From IMG/VR virus record IMGVR_UViG_3300025276_000123, positions 1-31,678 of that record: a DNA stretch of 31,678 nucleotides. One strand, 5' to 3'. The first letter of the stretch is position 1, and every line of letters starts with the position of its first letter. Origin of the DNA: a virus. Below the pieces are notes generated by a model, which saw only the letters and a list, made by a program, of their open reading frames with translations, was not told the DNA's origin and did not search any database. Both the position numbers and the translations under genes were made by a program. Below are positions 9,823-19,257 of the stretch, one piece after another.

Positions 9823-12165
9823 TTATGATTTTACAAAGTTCGAAGATACAGTAAATAAAGTCTTTAACCCCCCTAATTCTGTAGTATTATCTGTTCTTAA
9901 TTTAACTGTAGCAAAGAAACCTTTTATACCACTCATACTTGAGCCTGGAACTACTTGTCCTGGCTGACCAAACGATACGTTTTGGTTAGTGCCACTAATC
10001 AACACGCCTTTATTTATTAAGTTGGCTACATATTTATTCTCCTTTCTATTAAATCCAACCCTTCTTACAACTCCATTCTCAGTGTAAACCCCTTCATCAT
10101 AGCTATATATAGAAGACGCTTCATCTTTGTAATTGTTTGATTCTGAGTTTATTGCTGTAGGGCCTGTTCTATCAGATAGAAAGTAATCAACTTGCCAACC
10201 ATTAGTTCCTTCGTAATTAATTGTATTAAAGTTCTTAGATGTAGATGCAACTGGATTAAAAGATAGCTGCACTGAAGTAGGATAATAAGTTCCATAGAAG
10301 TACCCTCTATTATTAATTACAGATTCATTGTAATGTTTCCACACATTCCCACCTTCGATAGAATAATATACGCTATTTATAGTGTCCATAAACGCTGGCT
10401 TGTAATCCCAAAGACTAGTCCACCCGTTTACCGTATCAGCAAACGATAAGGTATCGTAAGCACTAGTTGCCCCATCCTGTATAGATATAACGTAGTTGTC
10501 ATAGTAGTTATCGTATCCACCAACAATTTTATCATTGATAAGTTTATAGAAACTAAAGTCCTCGTTTGCAGGTGTTACGCCTGAGGGTAGTGTTAGTATA
10601 CGGTCAAATATCAATCTCTTAGCAGTTGTAGAAATATTTGTTAAATTAGATTCTATTATTGTTACGGTAAGAAATCCAATTTGAGCAGGGTCGCCAGGTG
10701 GAACAGAAATAGTTCCTATATTATCAGTGTTAATTGATATGACATCGCCTACTGAATAAAAAGTGCCAGGAACAGTTGCCGTCACACTTGATACCGCACC
10801 AGCACCATCAACTACTACAACAATAGTAGCTGAACTTTGACCGCTAGACCCACGAGATGTAGTGAATCCTCCAGACCCCTCGGTAAGTGTGTACGATGCG
10901 GGCCCTCCATTTAAAGCAGGCACGTTATTAGTTATAGTTAAAGCCCCCGTCAACCCTCCTACATCCTGCTTTGAATAAACATATACCCCGCTATTACCAT
11001 ATATCGATGACGAAAACTGCATACCAAGTTCTAGGTTACTAATCAACCCTGTAGAAGAGTCTTCAGCTATAATGGAGTTTGTTGGGAAAATAGTCGATAG
11101 TCCAGGGTTTGCTGCGTATAGCTTTAATGTAAGCAAGCTACTAAGTTCTGGCTGTTCAGATACGGCAGCAAGCTTATCTCTAAAATAGTCACGCATACCA
11201 TACATACTTATTTCAGTAAGTCCGTCTGTTGACAATCTCATTACAGCTCCCCTGTTTTTATCTGAAAAGTATAATCTACTTCCTTTGAATGCAAAAGACT
11301 CTGGGTTGTTACTTATGCCATACTCTCCAGAATATTGAGTAATGCTTCCTATAACAAGTGACGATGCTGTTTTTAAAGCATCCCCATCGGCTGTATATAT
11401 TTCATCTTTATCTATCAACGCCCTGCTTATCTTATCATTTTGAAAGATAACTAAATTTGTGTTTGAGGCATATAATTTTTGTATTCCCCCATATCTAGGG
11501 TCTACTTGAGTTTGAATTTTTTCTGCTACAGAAAATACGTTAGTATCGTTAAATCCAGTTGTAGAATTGTAAAGGCCAGAATAAATTATTCCATTGCTCA
11601 ATATTAACTCATCATCAGTGGTTTCCTTTATATATGCCCTAACTCCAAGGTCAACTTGTTTGTTATTATAACCTCCCCGTATTCTAGACTCCTCTATATA
11701 CCACATGTAAACATCGTCATTTCCATTTGGATAAATATCAGTTGACACAAGATTAGGGAAGAGTGGGTATCCGTTAGGATTCCATGGCAACCCAGGCCAC
11801 ACAGCTTTACCTGATCCTTGATTGAATAAATCTGGAATTGCTGCAACGGTTATTGTAGTTCCTGAAGATCCTACTCCTAATTGACCTGCTGTTACAGTTA
11901 TAATGTCTCCAACTGAGTATCCCCTACCTGTGGTAGTTACAGCCAAAGTAACAATTGTAGAACTAATAACATTAGCTGACATTTTCAATTCTACTCCTGA
12001 ACCTGAAGTTGTCGATGCTATATTAGTATAAAAGCCTATAGTTCCGCTTGTAATACCTGTATTGGCTAATACCTTACCGATGTTCAGTTCCGTATCTACA
12101 TTTGCCTCAACTAATTTTTTAACTATAAACGAATTGAAATATGTTACTTCTCTTATTGTAGCCAT
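9823..12165 (-). CDS. Large beta-rich tail protein (nozzle/muzzle or stabilisation type), 780 aa
   Basis: The protein is beta-rich, full of Ser, Thr, Gly, Asn and Tyr, with no cysteine-based or enzymatic motif visible. Its middle, from about residue 150 to 380, has repeating blade-like blocks such as MWYIEESRIRGGY, QKLYASNTNLVIFQNDKISR and GISNNPESFAFKGSRLYFSD. These recall the beta-propeller-like tail (nozzle, muzzle, stabilisation) proteins of podoviruses and crAss-like phages. Two copies of a Gly/Ser/Thr-rich module with a G-x-x-YSVGD core sit at about residues 41-112 and 420-510. Similar modules occur in the two upstream tail genes. The ORF starts 6 bases after the stop of the 1595-residue gene. 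A distal tail component is likely; the exact part is unknown. Confidence 0.82.
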   Translation of the reverse strand: MATIREVTYFNSFIVKKLVEANVDTELNIGKVLANTGITSGTIGFYTNIASTTSGSGVELKMSANVISSTIVTLAVTTTGRGYSVGDIITVTAGQLGVGSSGTTITVAAIPDLFNQGSGKAVWPGLPWNPNGYPLFPNLVSTDIYPNGNDDVYMWYIEESRIRGGYNNKQVDLGVRAYIKETTDDELILSNGIIYSGLYNSTTGFNDTNVFSVAEKIQTQVDPRYGGIQKLYASNTNLVIFQNDKISRALIDKDEIYTADGDALKTASSLVIGSITQYSGEYGISNNPESFAFKGSRLYFSDKNRGAVMRLSTDGLTEISMYGMRDYFRDKLAAVSEQPELSSLLTLKLYAANPGLSTIFPTNSIIAEDSSTGLISNLELGMQFSSSIYGNSGVYVYSKQDVGGLTGALTITNNVPALNGGPASYTLTEGSGGFTTSRGSSGQSSATIVVVVDGAGAVSSVTATVPGTFYSVGDVISINTDNIGTISVPPGDPAQIGFLTVTIIESNLTNISTTAKRLIFDRILTLPSGVTPANEDFSFYKLINDKIVGGYDNYYDNYVISIQDGATSAYDTLSFADTVNGWTSLWDYKPAFMDTINSVYYSIEGGNVWKHYNESVINNRGYFYGTYYPTSVQLSFNPVASTSKNFNTINYEGTNGWQVDYFLSDRTGPTAINSESNNYKDEASSIYSYDEGVYTENGVVRRVGFNRKENKYVANLINKGVLISGTNQNVSFGQPGQVVPGSSMSGIKGFFATVKLRTDNTTELGGLKTLFTVSSNFVKS

Positions 12166-12171
12166 TCTAAT

Positions 12172-15100
12172 TTAATTTTCACGAAGTGTAAAGTATATTG
12201 TTGTAGTAGTAGAAAGACTTCCACTAAGACCAGACGCATCACTTAATTTTAAGCTAACCCTAAATTGTGTGTCTACTCTTTTATTGTATGTGTACAAATC
12301 GACTATACCGCTAGGAGTACCCGCAGCATTAGTATTCAGAGTGATAAATTCACTTGAATATGATAATGTTTCTGCTGAAATAGCTCCTTGGGCAGAACCA
12401 AGTAACATCCAACTAACTTTATTGTAATCAATAGCACCATTGTACATAGATGGAGAGTATGGCGTCCAAGTATTATTATTGCCAACCCACAGAAACTCTA
12501 CGTTAGTAACCTGCCAAAGTAACCCTCTTTTAAATATACTAGGGTCAGTTGTATTTGCACTTCCATTCTTTCCGTTCAAGTCATATAAAGTTCTATATCC
12601 AGCAACACTAAATTCTTGTGCATCTGGTATAGGATTAGGTATAGCTGCATAACCAGGAACAAAGTTGTCTAATTCATTTGCTTCGTTTGTTGTTATATCT
12701 TTAGAAAATACTTCACCGCTAGCTAAGGTCTTAGTAAACCTAATCGTAAAATTATACCTATCTTTTATATAAGACTGAGAGTCGTATGCAAAGTATTTAC
12801 CTACGGCTATCTTTAATCTAAACTTGTATTGGTCAGTCCCAGCAGTAGTATTTTGCTCTAACGTAAAGTAAGAGGTGTTTGATAGTATATTACCATTACC
12901 ATCAACAACTTTAATTATCTCTCCCTTAAGGTCTGCTCCAACTATACTAATGCCCGTACTATTTGTTACATCAAAAAAGTCTTTATTTACATAATAAGGA
13001 GTTGCGATAGTTGAAAAATTACTTTCGTTTAACTCCCAAGACCAGTCCGCAATTAAAGAAGGGTCGTTTATATCTGAATCTTGATTAATATAATTGTTTA
13101 ACTGTGATATAAGTCCACTTGAACTAGATTCGTAATAGATATCTAAGTTAGATTCAAATGGAGTTGTTTCATATACATTTAATCTTAATTTTTCAAAGGA
13201 AACATTGGCAGACTTATTTCCTCCGGTAGCACCTATAAGTTTTTCTGTATTAATAGACGCTACATATGGGTTGCCGCCTTTTACGCTAGCCGAAGGAACG
13301 CTATAAAATGGAGATATGTATGCTAAATTACCTTTAGAACCTTTATTTGCACCTATATCCGGTATCAATCCAATTCTTCCTACGTCATCCGCTATTCCAT
13401 TTAATGATGGGAAATATTGCCTATTAGAATTAGCATTATCGTAATATCTATTGTTCCAAACTCTACCGTATAGCTTAACAGAGCTAGAGAAAGTAAGGTC
13501 TTGTGATGCAGATGTTTTTAAGTCTCTAGAAACTTTATTTACATTATCGCTAAATAAAGTTATAAAAGCTAAATCTTCATTTACTTCAATATTTTTAGGG
13601 GAGATAGTTAAAGATGCCCACCCTTCTCCAAGAGTATAATTAGATGGATTAATAAAAGTTAAAGTTTTTCCGCTTGAATCTATTTCAGATAAGGTTACGT
13701 TTATAGCACTAAGGTTTGTGTTAGTGCCTTGTAAATAAGCTCCAATCCACATATCCGGAACTGGCTCTGAGTCGCTAGATAAGTCACAAAATTCATCCGC
13801 ACCAGTGTTGTTTACCATTTTTCTGATATTAATTCTCAACACATCAGGCTGCGGCTTGTTGTTTAATATTGTAGGTAGATATACATTATAATAATCTTGA
13901 GCACTTTGCTTTACCACAACCTTATAACTATACCACCCAAGGGGATTTGTAAGGCTATACAATCCTGCATATCCCTCCCTGTCTATTACAGAAGGAATAA
14001 CTCCACCCCAATTTATTTTTAACGAATCACCTAAATAAGATTTTATACCAGACCTACTTTGTCTATAATCATTAAATACAGTTGAATTATCAGAAGTTAT
14101 AACGTCAGATTGCCTTCCAAATTTATCAGCCAAAACTATTCCAATCTCATATGACCTACTTTGCTTTAGGTTATGATTTGGATATTCAACTTGATTAAAT
14201 GAATTATATGTTCCATAGCTTTGCTTTTCTCCAGATGTAGCTATATAATTTAGTTTGTTTGGCCTTGATGTTCTATCTAGATAGTTTCCATATATTACCC
14301 TATTCCCTGCAACTTCTTGTGCTTTAGCTCTAATTGGAGCTCTATCAGCAGCTCTAGAAAAATCTACAGAACGTAAGGTTCTTATAGGCATTGAAGCATT
14401 ATATTTATATGTATATTGATTTGTTACTAGACCTATAAAAGAATCTTTTGTTATTGTATCTATTATTTTTATATTAGATTCATCAGAGTCTTTATATAAA
14501 ATATCTATTTCTATAACCTTTAATTTATCGTATAATTCGGCTGGCGTATTAATACCCTCTGGCATATCTATAGTAATGCCAACTTGGTTTACTTTGTTTT
14601 CAAAAAATGCTATTATAGTGCTTTTTATCGCTCTGTTTTCATCAGAGTTAGACTCAACGTCATCAATACTTTCTGGAATTGAATCTTCTAAAAAGTAGCC
14701 GTCTTGTCTTGGTATAAAAGCTGCCTGTGTGAACGGAGCTATTAAAGAATATTGGTTATCATCAAACTTAAACCTATAGCTAAACCTAACAAATTTTTCA
14801 GATAAAAAATCTTTATCTCCATCAAATGTGGTATCGTAAAATGGGTTAGCAGAAAATGTTACAATATCAGATACAGCTATGTTTGATGTTGAATCGTGGG
14901 TAATCTGATTACCTCCAGTATTAGCCGTTATGCTAATATTATCAGATAATATAATTTTAGGGTCACCATCAGAATTAGTACTAGTTATTTTAGAGTTAAC
15001 GAAAGAACTCGTAGGTAGTAAAGTTAACCTTGTCGCATCTAAATCTAGAATTAAATCATTAGACAATCCTGGAATAGGGCCTCGTCCTGCGAGAGAAACT

Positions 15101-16959
15101 CCTCTTAGAATTTTTATTTGATTCCCACTAGAGTAATTATTCCCAGAAGAAACGACATTTATATTAATCGTATTTCTAATAACATCAGAATCTTCAAGAG
15201 TGACTACTAACACAGTGCTTCCCGAACCCATAGATCCAGCAGGAAATGTTATTGTATCAGACACTGAATATCCATCTCCTGGGATAACAACTTCTATGCT
15301 TGCTGACACAGCAGACAATGAAATTAAATTAAAAGTAGCTCCTGATCCTGAACCATTTGTAGTAAAACTTACATTATTAAATAAACCGTTAACCTTTGCA
15401 CCGGTAACCTGTGTGCTTATACTAGAGTTTAAAGTTCCAACTCCTACCCTTAACTTACCTGAGAGTGTTGGGACATCTATAACGCTAACAGAGACTTCTA
15501 ACCCAAGACCCTCAAGCCCAGCCCCAGTGCCTTGTAGCAACTCAAAATTTTTAGCATTAGGTACAAATGGACTAGGAGATTGCGTTAAAAGTATAGGTCT
15601 AGGAGTTGAGTCGGCTGTTTCTTGAAATATTCTACTCCATATATTATCTCCTCTTTTTACAGGTGACCCGTAATTAAAAACAGTGGATGGGGTAATTGCA
15701 GCAACCTTACGCTCTATAGCACCAGGCAGATTCTCACTAACAACATCCTTCATTGTTGGTGTTTGAGCTATATTCTGACTTCCAATGGTAAGTACTATAT
15801 CACCCGAGGGTAATGCGGTTGGGTTAGTCCAAGGGCTACCTATAGTTATAGTATCCCCAATACTGAAGTTATTGCCTCCAGTAACAAGAGCAGGGACTGT
15901 TGAAGGTACGGTTATTACTAAATCATTACCTACCCCACCACCAAAACTTGCGCCAGAAAAGGTTACTGTATTTCCACTTGTATATCCTGTACCAGCAGAG
16001 GTAATGCTAACGTCTGTTACTGTAGCAGAGCCGACAGCACCAGTAGTTGTTATACTAACAGTTAAACCTACACCAGAACCAGTTGTAGCACTTTGAATAA
16101 CCCCAGTAGTAGTTGTTGGGTTTTTATTTGTTGGATTCGTAGTTATATTGCTTGTTAAGTTAACATTAAAATCACTAACAAATAAGCTAGAAATATTTTG
16201 ATTTGGAGAAGTTCCTTCTATGGTTATCGATATGTAAGCATCGATTCCGTCACCGCTAGTCGTCCAGCCAGCAGATCCTACCTGCTCAATGTATGTTCCA
16301 GAAGGTTTAACAATTACAAGTGGCTGAGTAGTTATTAAAAGCTCACTTCTTACCTCTAAAGGGTATTGGCTTGTTTTTCCTGGGGATAATATATTCTTAG
16401 ATAATCGAGGAGCATTCCAAGGGAAGTACCTTAACACTGAAATATTATCCTCATTCGTATAATAAGTGGAATCTGATATTGCAGAATTAACATTTATTTT
16501 TCTAGGCTGATTCCTATTATCTGTAAAAAATAATAAATCTTCTAGTAAATTTACAGCAAGTATACGCTTTGTTTTGCTAAAGTTTAAAAAACTCCCCGAT
16601 ACTAAGGTAGTTGAGGTGTTAGTCTTAATATCATACATGCATATGTAATGACTAGAGGCTGGTGAAGCAAAGTTTGACACGCCTTCAGGAGATGGGTCAT
16701 TCCAGTTCGTTACAAACAAAAACATTCTATCTAATATCTTATCTGAAAATAAGCCTACTATCTCTAAATTCTCTCCAATTAAATTAAGATTAGTTAATAA
16801 TGTATTACCCTCAACATTTTGAAGCAACCCTGATTCTCCACCTTCAGAATTTAATACTGTAGCGTTCCTTGCGTCTATGTACTGTGTACTAGGGATTAAT
16901 CTAGGGCTAAGATCTTTATTCATCTTAGAGCCTGTAAATTGATTATTAGCTTCTGGCAT
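12172..16959 (-). CDS. Very large beta-rich tail protein (muzzle/nozzle type), 1595 aa
   Basis: The N-terminal 160 residues (MPEANNQFTGSKMNKDLSPR, then IDARNATV, FLFVTNWND, DLLFFTDNRNQPRKINV) look like blades of a tail nozzle or stabilisation protein. From about residue 240 to 620 the chain is a Gly/Ser/Thr-rich beta region with several copies of a module whose core is G-T-G-Y-x-x-G-x-T-V-T-F. One copy, residues 274-344, matches a copy in the ring-type gene at 18127-19185 nearly base for base. The part from about 700 to 1000 again looks like tail beta-sandwich or propeller sequence (RAPIRAKAQEVAGNRVIYGN). No enzymatic site is visible. The gene starts 3 bases after the adaptor gene. It is probably the main body of the tail tube or muzzle; the domain count is a guess. 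Confidence 0.85.
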   Translation of the reverse strand: MPEANNQFTGSKMNKDLSPRLIPSTQYIDARNATVLNSEGGESGLLQNVEGNTLLTNLNLIGENLEIVGLFSDKILDRMFLFVTNWNDPSPEGVSNFASPASSHYICMYDIKTNTSTTLVSGSFLNFSKTKRILAVNLLEDLLFFTDNRNQPRKINVNSAISDSTYYTNEDNISVLRYFPWNAPRLSKNILSPGKTSQYPLEVRSELLITTQPLVIVKPSGTYIEQVGSAGWTTSGDGIDAYISITIEGTSPNQNISSLFVSDFNVNLTSNITTNPTNKNPTTTTGVIQSATTGSGVGLTVSITTTGAVGSATVTDVSITSAGTGYTSGNTVTFSGASFGGGVGNDLVITVPSTVPALVTGGNNFSIGDTITIGSPWTNPTALPSGDIVLTIGSQNIAQTPTMKDVVSENLPGAIERKVAAITPSTVFNYGSPVKRGDNIWSRIFQETADSTPRPILLTQSPSPFVPNAKNFELLQGTGAGLEGLGLEVSVSVIDVPTLSGKLRVGVGTLNSSISTQVTGAKVNGLFNNVSFTTNGSGSGATFNLISLSAVSASIEVVIPGDGYSVSDTITFPAGSMGSGSTVLVVTLEDSDVIRNTININVVSSGNNYSSGNQIKILRGVSLAGRGPIPGLSNDLILDLDATRLTLLPTSSFVNSKITSTNSDGDPKIILSDNISITANTGGNQITHDSTSNIAVSDIVTFSANPFYDTTFDGDKDFLSEKFVRFSYRFKFDDNQYSLIAPFTQAAFIPRQDGYFLEDSIPESIDDVESNSDENRAIKSTIIAFFENKVNQVGITIDMPEGINTPAELYDKLKVIEIDILYKDSDESNIKIIDTITKDSFIGLVTNQYTYKYNASMPIRTLRSVDFSRAADRAPIRAKAQEVAGNRVIYGNYLDRTSRPNKLNYIATSGEKQSYGTYNSFNQVEYPNHNLKQSRSYEIGIVLADKFGRQSDVITSDNSTVFNDYRQSRSGIKSYLGDSLKINWGGVIPSVIDREGYAGLYSLTNPLGWYSYKVVVKQSAQDYYNVYLPTILNNKPQPDVLRINIRKMVNNTGADEFCDLSSDSEPVPDMWIGAYLQGTNTNLSAINVTLSEIDSSGKTLTFINPSNYTLGEGWASLTISPKNIEVNEDLAFITLFSDNVNKVSRDLKTSASQDLTFSSSVKLYGRVWNNRYYDNANSNRQYFPSLNGIADDVGRIGLIPDIGANKGSKGNLAYISPFYSVPSASVKGGNPYVASINTEKLIGATGGNKSANVSFEKLRLNVYETTPFESNLDIYYESSSSGLISQLNNYINQDSDINDPSLIADWSWELNESNFSTIATPYYVNKDFFDVTNSTGISIVGADLKGEIIKVVDGNGNILSNTSYFTLEQNTTAGTDQYKFRLKIAVGKYFAYDSQSYIKDRYNFTIRFTKTLASGEVFSKDITTNEANELDNFVPGYAAIPNPIPDAQEFSVAGYRTLYDLNGKNGSANTTDPSIFKRGLLWQVTNVEFLWVGNNNTWTPYSPSMYNGAIDYNKVSWMLLGSAQGAISAETLSYSSEFITLNTNAAGTPSGIVDLYTYNKRVDTQFRVSLKLSDASGLSGSLSTTTTIYFTLREN
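15929..16138. repeat. Cross-gene repeat, copy A (pairs with 18332-18541)
   Basis: These 210 bases align without gaps to 18332-18541 in the same reading frame. By hand count 34 of 210 positions differ (about 84% identity), with many of the changes at third codon positions. The encoded block (residues about 274-344 of the 1595-residue tail protein) contains TTGSGVGLTVSITT and SITSAGTGY. The similarity fades immediately beyond both ends, so only this module is shared. Confidence 0.9.
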
Positions 16960-16962
16960 ATT

Positions 16963-18123
16963 TTAAGATTTTATCCATTTAGATTTACCTCTCATAACTT
17001 GAACTATCTCACCTAGCTTTATGTTAGACAGCCTTATTTTTGCGTTTCTAAGTTTAGCACTTCGTTCTCGTCTTAATCTATTAACAACGTATTCTGGCTG
17101 ATTGATTCTACTGGCTATTATTGCGTGGCTTATATGGCTGTACATAGCGTCCTCTATCATCTTGGGAACCCTAGTGTCCAAGTCGTATGCTAGACCGTCA
17201 GAAATGTACTCTATGGTTATCATAACGTCCTTTAAATTGCTTGAAAAGGTGAATACGCCTCTAACCTCATCGATACCAAACCACCCGTTTCTTTGTGTAA
17301 GTTGAGGCTCTAGACCATATCTCTGTCCGTTTACGCCACCCCAAAAACTATCTCCCCAATAATCTCTATCAAAATCAAAACCTTGATTTAGCTGTGTGTT
17401 ACTAAAAGTTCCTGATATTATGCTAGCATTAGCTTTTCTCCACCTCTGTACTGTTTCAGGTGGATCAGTTTCTATATTCTCACCAAATCCATCTTGCACT
17501 GGGACTCCTTTATTGTCTTGCTCTAATGCTTGAGCTGGGTTTATAGTTAAGTTATTGTTCGGGTATATTATTCTTTTAACACCTAAGTTGTCTATCCAAG
17601 ATAACCTAACGTAATTAACGTAATCCTGTGGTATTATAGCTGTTAGGCTAGGTGACATAGTTAGCTCCTGAGACTTAATACTTTTTAACGTATCGTAGCT
17701 AAACTCTTGCATACCACGTTTAGCATGAAATATAATGTCTGTTCTTTTAGCACTAAGTATTAGTTTGCCAGCACCAACATATGCAACCATAAAGTTATTG
17801 ATTATATCATTAAGGCTAGTGTATTGATAACCACCATAGTTAGACCTTAAAGCATTTGTGCTTAGGGTAATTAAAATTACCGCTAAATTAGCAGGTGCAA
17901 CATTAAATTTTATAATGTTGTTTGCCATAGTGAATGTACCAGGTGCAAGACCATTTACAGTTACCGTATAGTTTGCATTAGAAGCACCAACAACAGCGTT
18001 AGCTAAGTCTGTGTTAAAATTACAAACAAATGATAACGTAACACCATCACCTATAAAGCCTTGCTGACCTGAATAATACTGAGCATTAGTTTCGGTTATT
18101 AAACCACCATTTGGATTTGGCAT
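16963..18123 (-). CDS. Head-tail adaptor / tail ring protein, 386 aa
   Basis: A 386-residue protein with a beta-rich N-terminus (about 1-100) and a mixed core holding RGMQEFSYDTLKSIKSQEL (135-153) and IIPQDYVNYVRLSWIDNLGV (164-183). The helical basic C-terminus from about 310 ends in GKSKWIKS. The pattern of an E-L or E-F helix followed by a P-x-DYV-x-Y strand recalls tail tubular protein A or adaptor rings of podoviruses and the ring proteins of crAss-like phages. It lies between the other ring-type gene and the giant tail protein, with gaps of 3 bases on each side, as expected for neck parts. Ring identity is from resemblance and order; which ring cannot be said. Confidence 0.8.
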   Translation of the reverse strand: MPNPNGGLITETNAQYYSGQQGFIGDGVTLSFVCNFNTDLANAVVGASNANYTVTVNGLAPGTFTMANNIIKFNVAPANLAVILITLSTNALRSNYGGYQYTSLNDIINNFMVAYVGAGKLILSAKRTDIIFHAKRGMQEFSYDTLKSIKSQELTMSPSLTAIIPQDYVNYVRLSWIDNLGVKRIIYPNNNLTINPAQALEQDNKGVPVQDGFGENIETDPPETVQRWRKANASIISGTFSNTQLNQGFDFDRDYWGDSFWGGVNGQRYGLEPQLTQRNGWFGIDEVRGVFTFSSNLKDVMITIEYISDGLAYDLDTRVPKMIEDAMYSHISHAIIASRINQPEYVVNRLRRERSAKLRNAKIRLSNIKLGEIVQVMRGKSKWIKS

Positions 18124-18126
18124 ATC

Positions 18127-19185
18127 TTATCTTTTTGAGTTGTTTTCTTCTTGCTGGATTTGAGAAGCAGCAACTTGAATAATCTGAGGATCTTTTACTA
18201 CAACACCGAAGTAGAATAAAGTTTTTAATATAAAACTTGTCTGTTCCGATACGTCTAGTTCTATTTGAGTTGAGCCATAAGTGCTATTAGAGTTAAAATT
18301 AGAATCTTGTAACGTCACCTCCAAACTACCACCTACACCACCGCCAAAACTTGCACTAGAAAAAGTTACTGTATCTGCACTTACGTATCCCGTACCAGCA
18401 GAGGTGATACTAACATCTGTTACTGTGGCAGATCCAGCAGCACCAATAGTTGTTATACTAACAGTTAAGCCCACCCCAGAGCCAGTCGTAGTACTTTGGA
18501 CGACCCCAGTAGTAATCGCTGGGTCTTTGTCTGTTGGATTCACGCCTGTTATACTACCTGTTAGCGTTCCAGAGCCAGTGTTTAATAGTAATGGCCCGTA
18601 TACGGTAGGGTCATAAACATACTGTCCTACAGTTCCAATTGAATAACCCCACCTAGGGTCTATTGGCTTTCTTAAGAAGTCACAGTTTATATTACTAATA
18701 ATAGTATCAGGCTTTACGAATAACCTTTCATTTTCTAGTAAATAAGTTGGGAATGTTTCTGTTGATTTTGTTAATGGAGATTTTTGAATGTTATAAAAAT
18801 CCATTCTTTGAAGTCTTTGGAGTTCGACTTGTTCTTTGTAGTTAACAACACCTAGCCTGTAAAGCTCTACGGTATTATTAAAAACGTCAGTAGTAGGCAA
18901 TGTAAAATGAGCAGGAGTTGGGGCAGCAGCGGCTACATAAGCAGCAGGCCCTGATGTTTTAAATATAGAAAGGTGCTCATCAATAGCAGCAACTCTATCT
19001 GCGTAATCTGTATCTGTCTGAGGTATACGAAGTTGCTGGTTTAAATCTTCGCCATACTGTTCAAATGTTTCTAGCTGAACCTGTGTGGCAATTTTATTAA
19101 ACTCATCTGGAGTTACATAGCCCCTCTCTTCCTTGTTGAGTATTAATAATACAGTCTTGTATACCGTATTCACGTTTATTGCCAT
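18127..19185 (-). CDS. Tail ring/neck protein carrying an inserted Gly/Ser/Thr beta module, 352 aa
   Basis: The N-terminal 190 residues are mostly helical (MAINVNTVYKTVLLILNKEE, RGYVTPDEFNKIATQVQLE, and an acidic Gln-rich helix). They look like neck or ring proteins of Bacteroidota podoviruses. A beta module of about 90 residues (roughly 199-295) interrupts this, followed by a short helical end (ELDVSEQTSFILKTLFYFGV). Residues 215-285 are encoded by DNA about 84% identical to part of the 1595-residue gene. The helical-beta-helical layout suggests the module was inserted into an older ring protein between GPLLLN and STQIEL. ATG 19185 follows a 72-base gap with a hairpin and begins the tail gene group. 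Ring assignment is inferential. Confidence 0.8.
   Translation of the reverse strand: MAINVNTVYKTVLLILNKEERGYVTPDEFNKIATQVQLETFEQYGEDLNQQLRIPQTDTDYADRVAAIDEHLSIFKTSGPAAYVAAAAPTPAHFTLPTTDVFNNTVELYRLGVVNYKEQVELQRLQRMDFYNIQKSPLTKSTETFPTYLLENERLFVKPDTIISNINCDFLRKPIDPRWGYSIGTVGQYVYDPTVYGPLLLNTGSGTLTGSITGVNPTDKDPAITTGVVQSTTTGSGVGLTVSITTIGAAGSATVTDVSITSAGTGYVSADTVTFSSASFGGGVGGSLEVTLQDSNFNSNSTYGSTQIELDVSEQTSFILKTLFYFGVVVKDPQIIQVAASQIQQEENNSKR
18332..18541. repeat. Cross-gene repeat, copy B (pairs with 15929-16138)
   Basis: Copy B of the module shared by two tail genes, in the same orientation and frame as copy A and about 2.4 kb upstream of it in transcription order. It encodes residues about 215-285 of the 352-residue ring-type protein. 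The most conserved run includes TGTCAC-free stretches such as GGTGTAGG and the block for VTDVSITSAGTGY, which is unchanged in protein between the two copies. Confidence 0.9.
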
Positions 19186-19209
19186 ATTATTTTGTGTTTT
19201 ATTTATAAA

Positions 19210-19236
19210 GGTGAGCCAACATTAAGTCAGCCCACC
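19210..19236 (-). terminator. Hairpin between head and tail gene groups (weak terminator or RNA-stability element)
   Basis: On the minus strand GGTGGGCTGAC, a five-base loop TTAAT and GTTGGCTCACC form an 11-pair stem with three G-U pairs. It lies in the 72-base gap after the 253-residue gene and before the ring gene. The run after it (TTTATAAATAAAACAC) is only partly T-rich. It may be a leaky terminator or a processing or stability hairpin rather than a full stop. Confidence 0.55.
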
Positions 19237-19257
19237 ACTATAAATTATAGTTACATA

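Noticed and set aside
19239-19251. CTATAA/TTATAG inverted repeat
   Set aside because: The loop would be a single base, so it cannot form a hairpin; AT-rich chance is enough.
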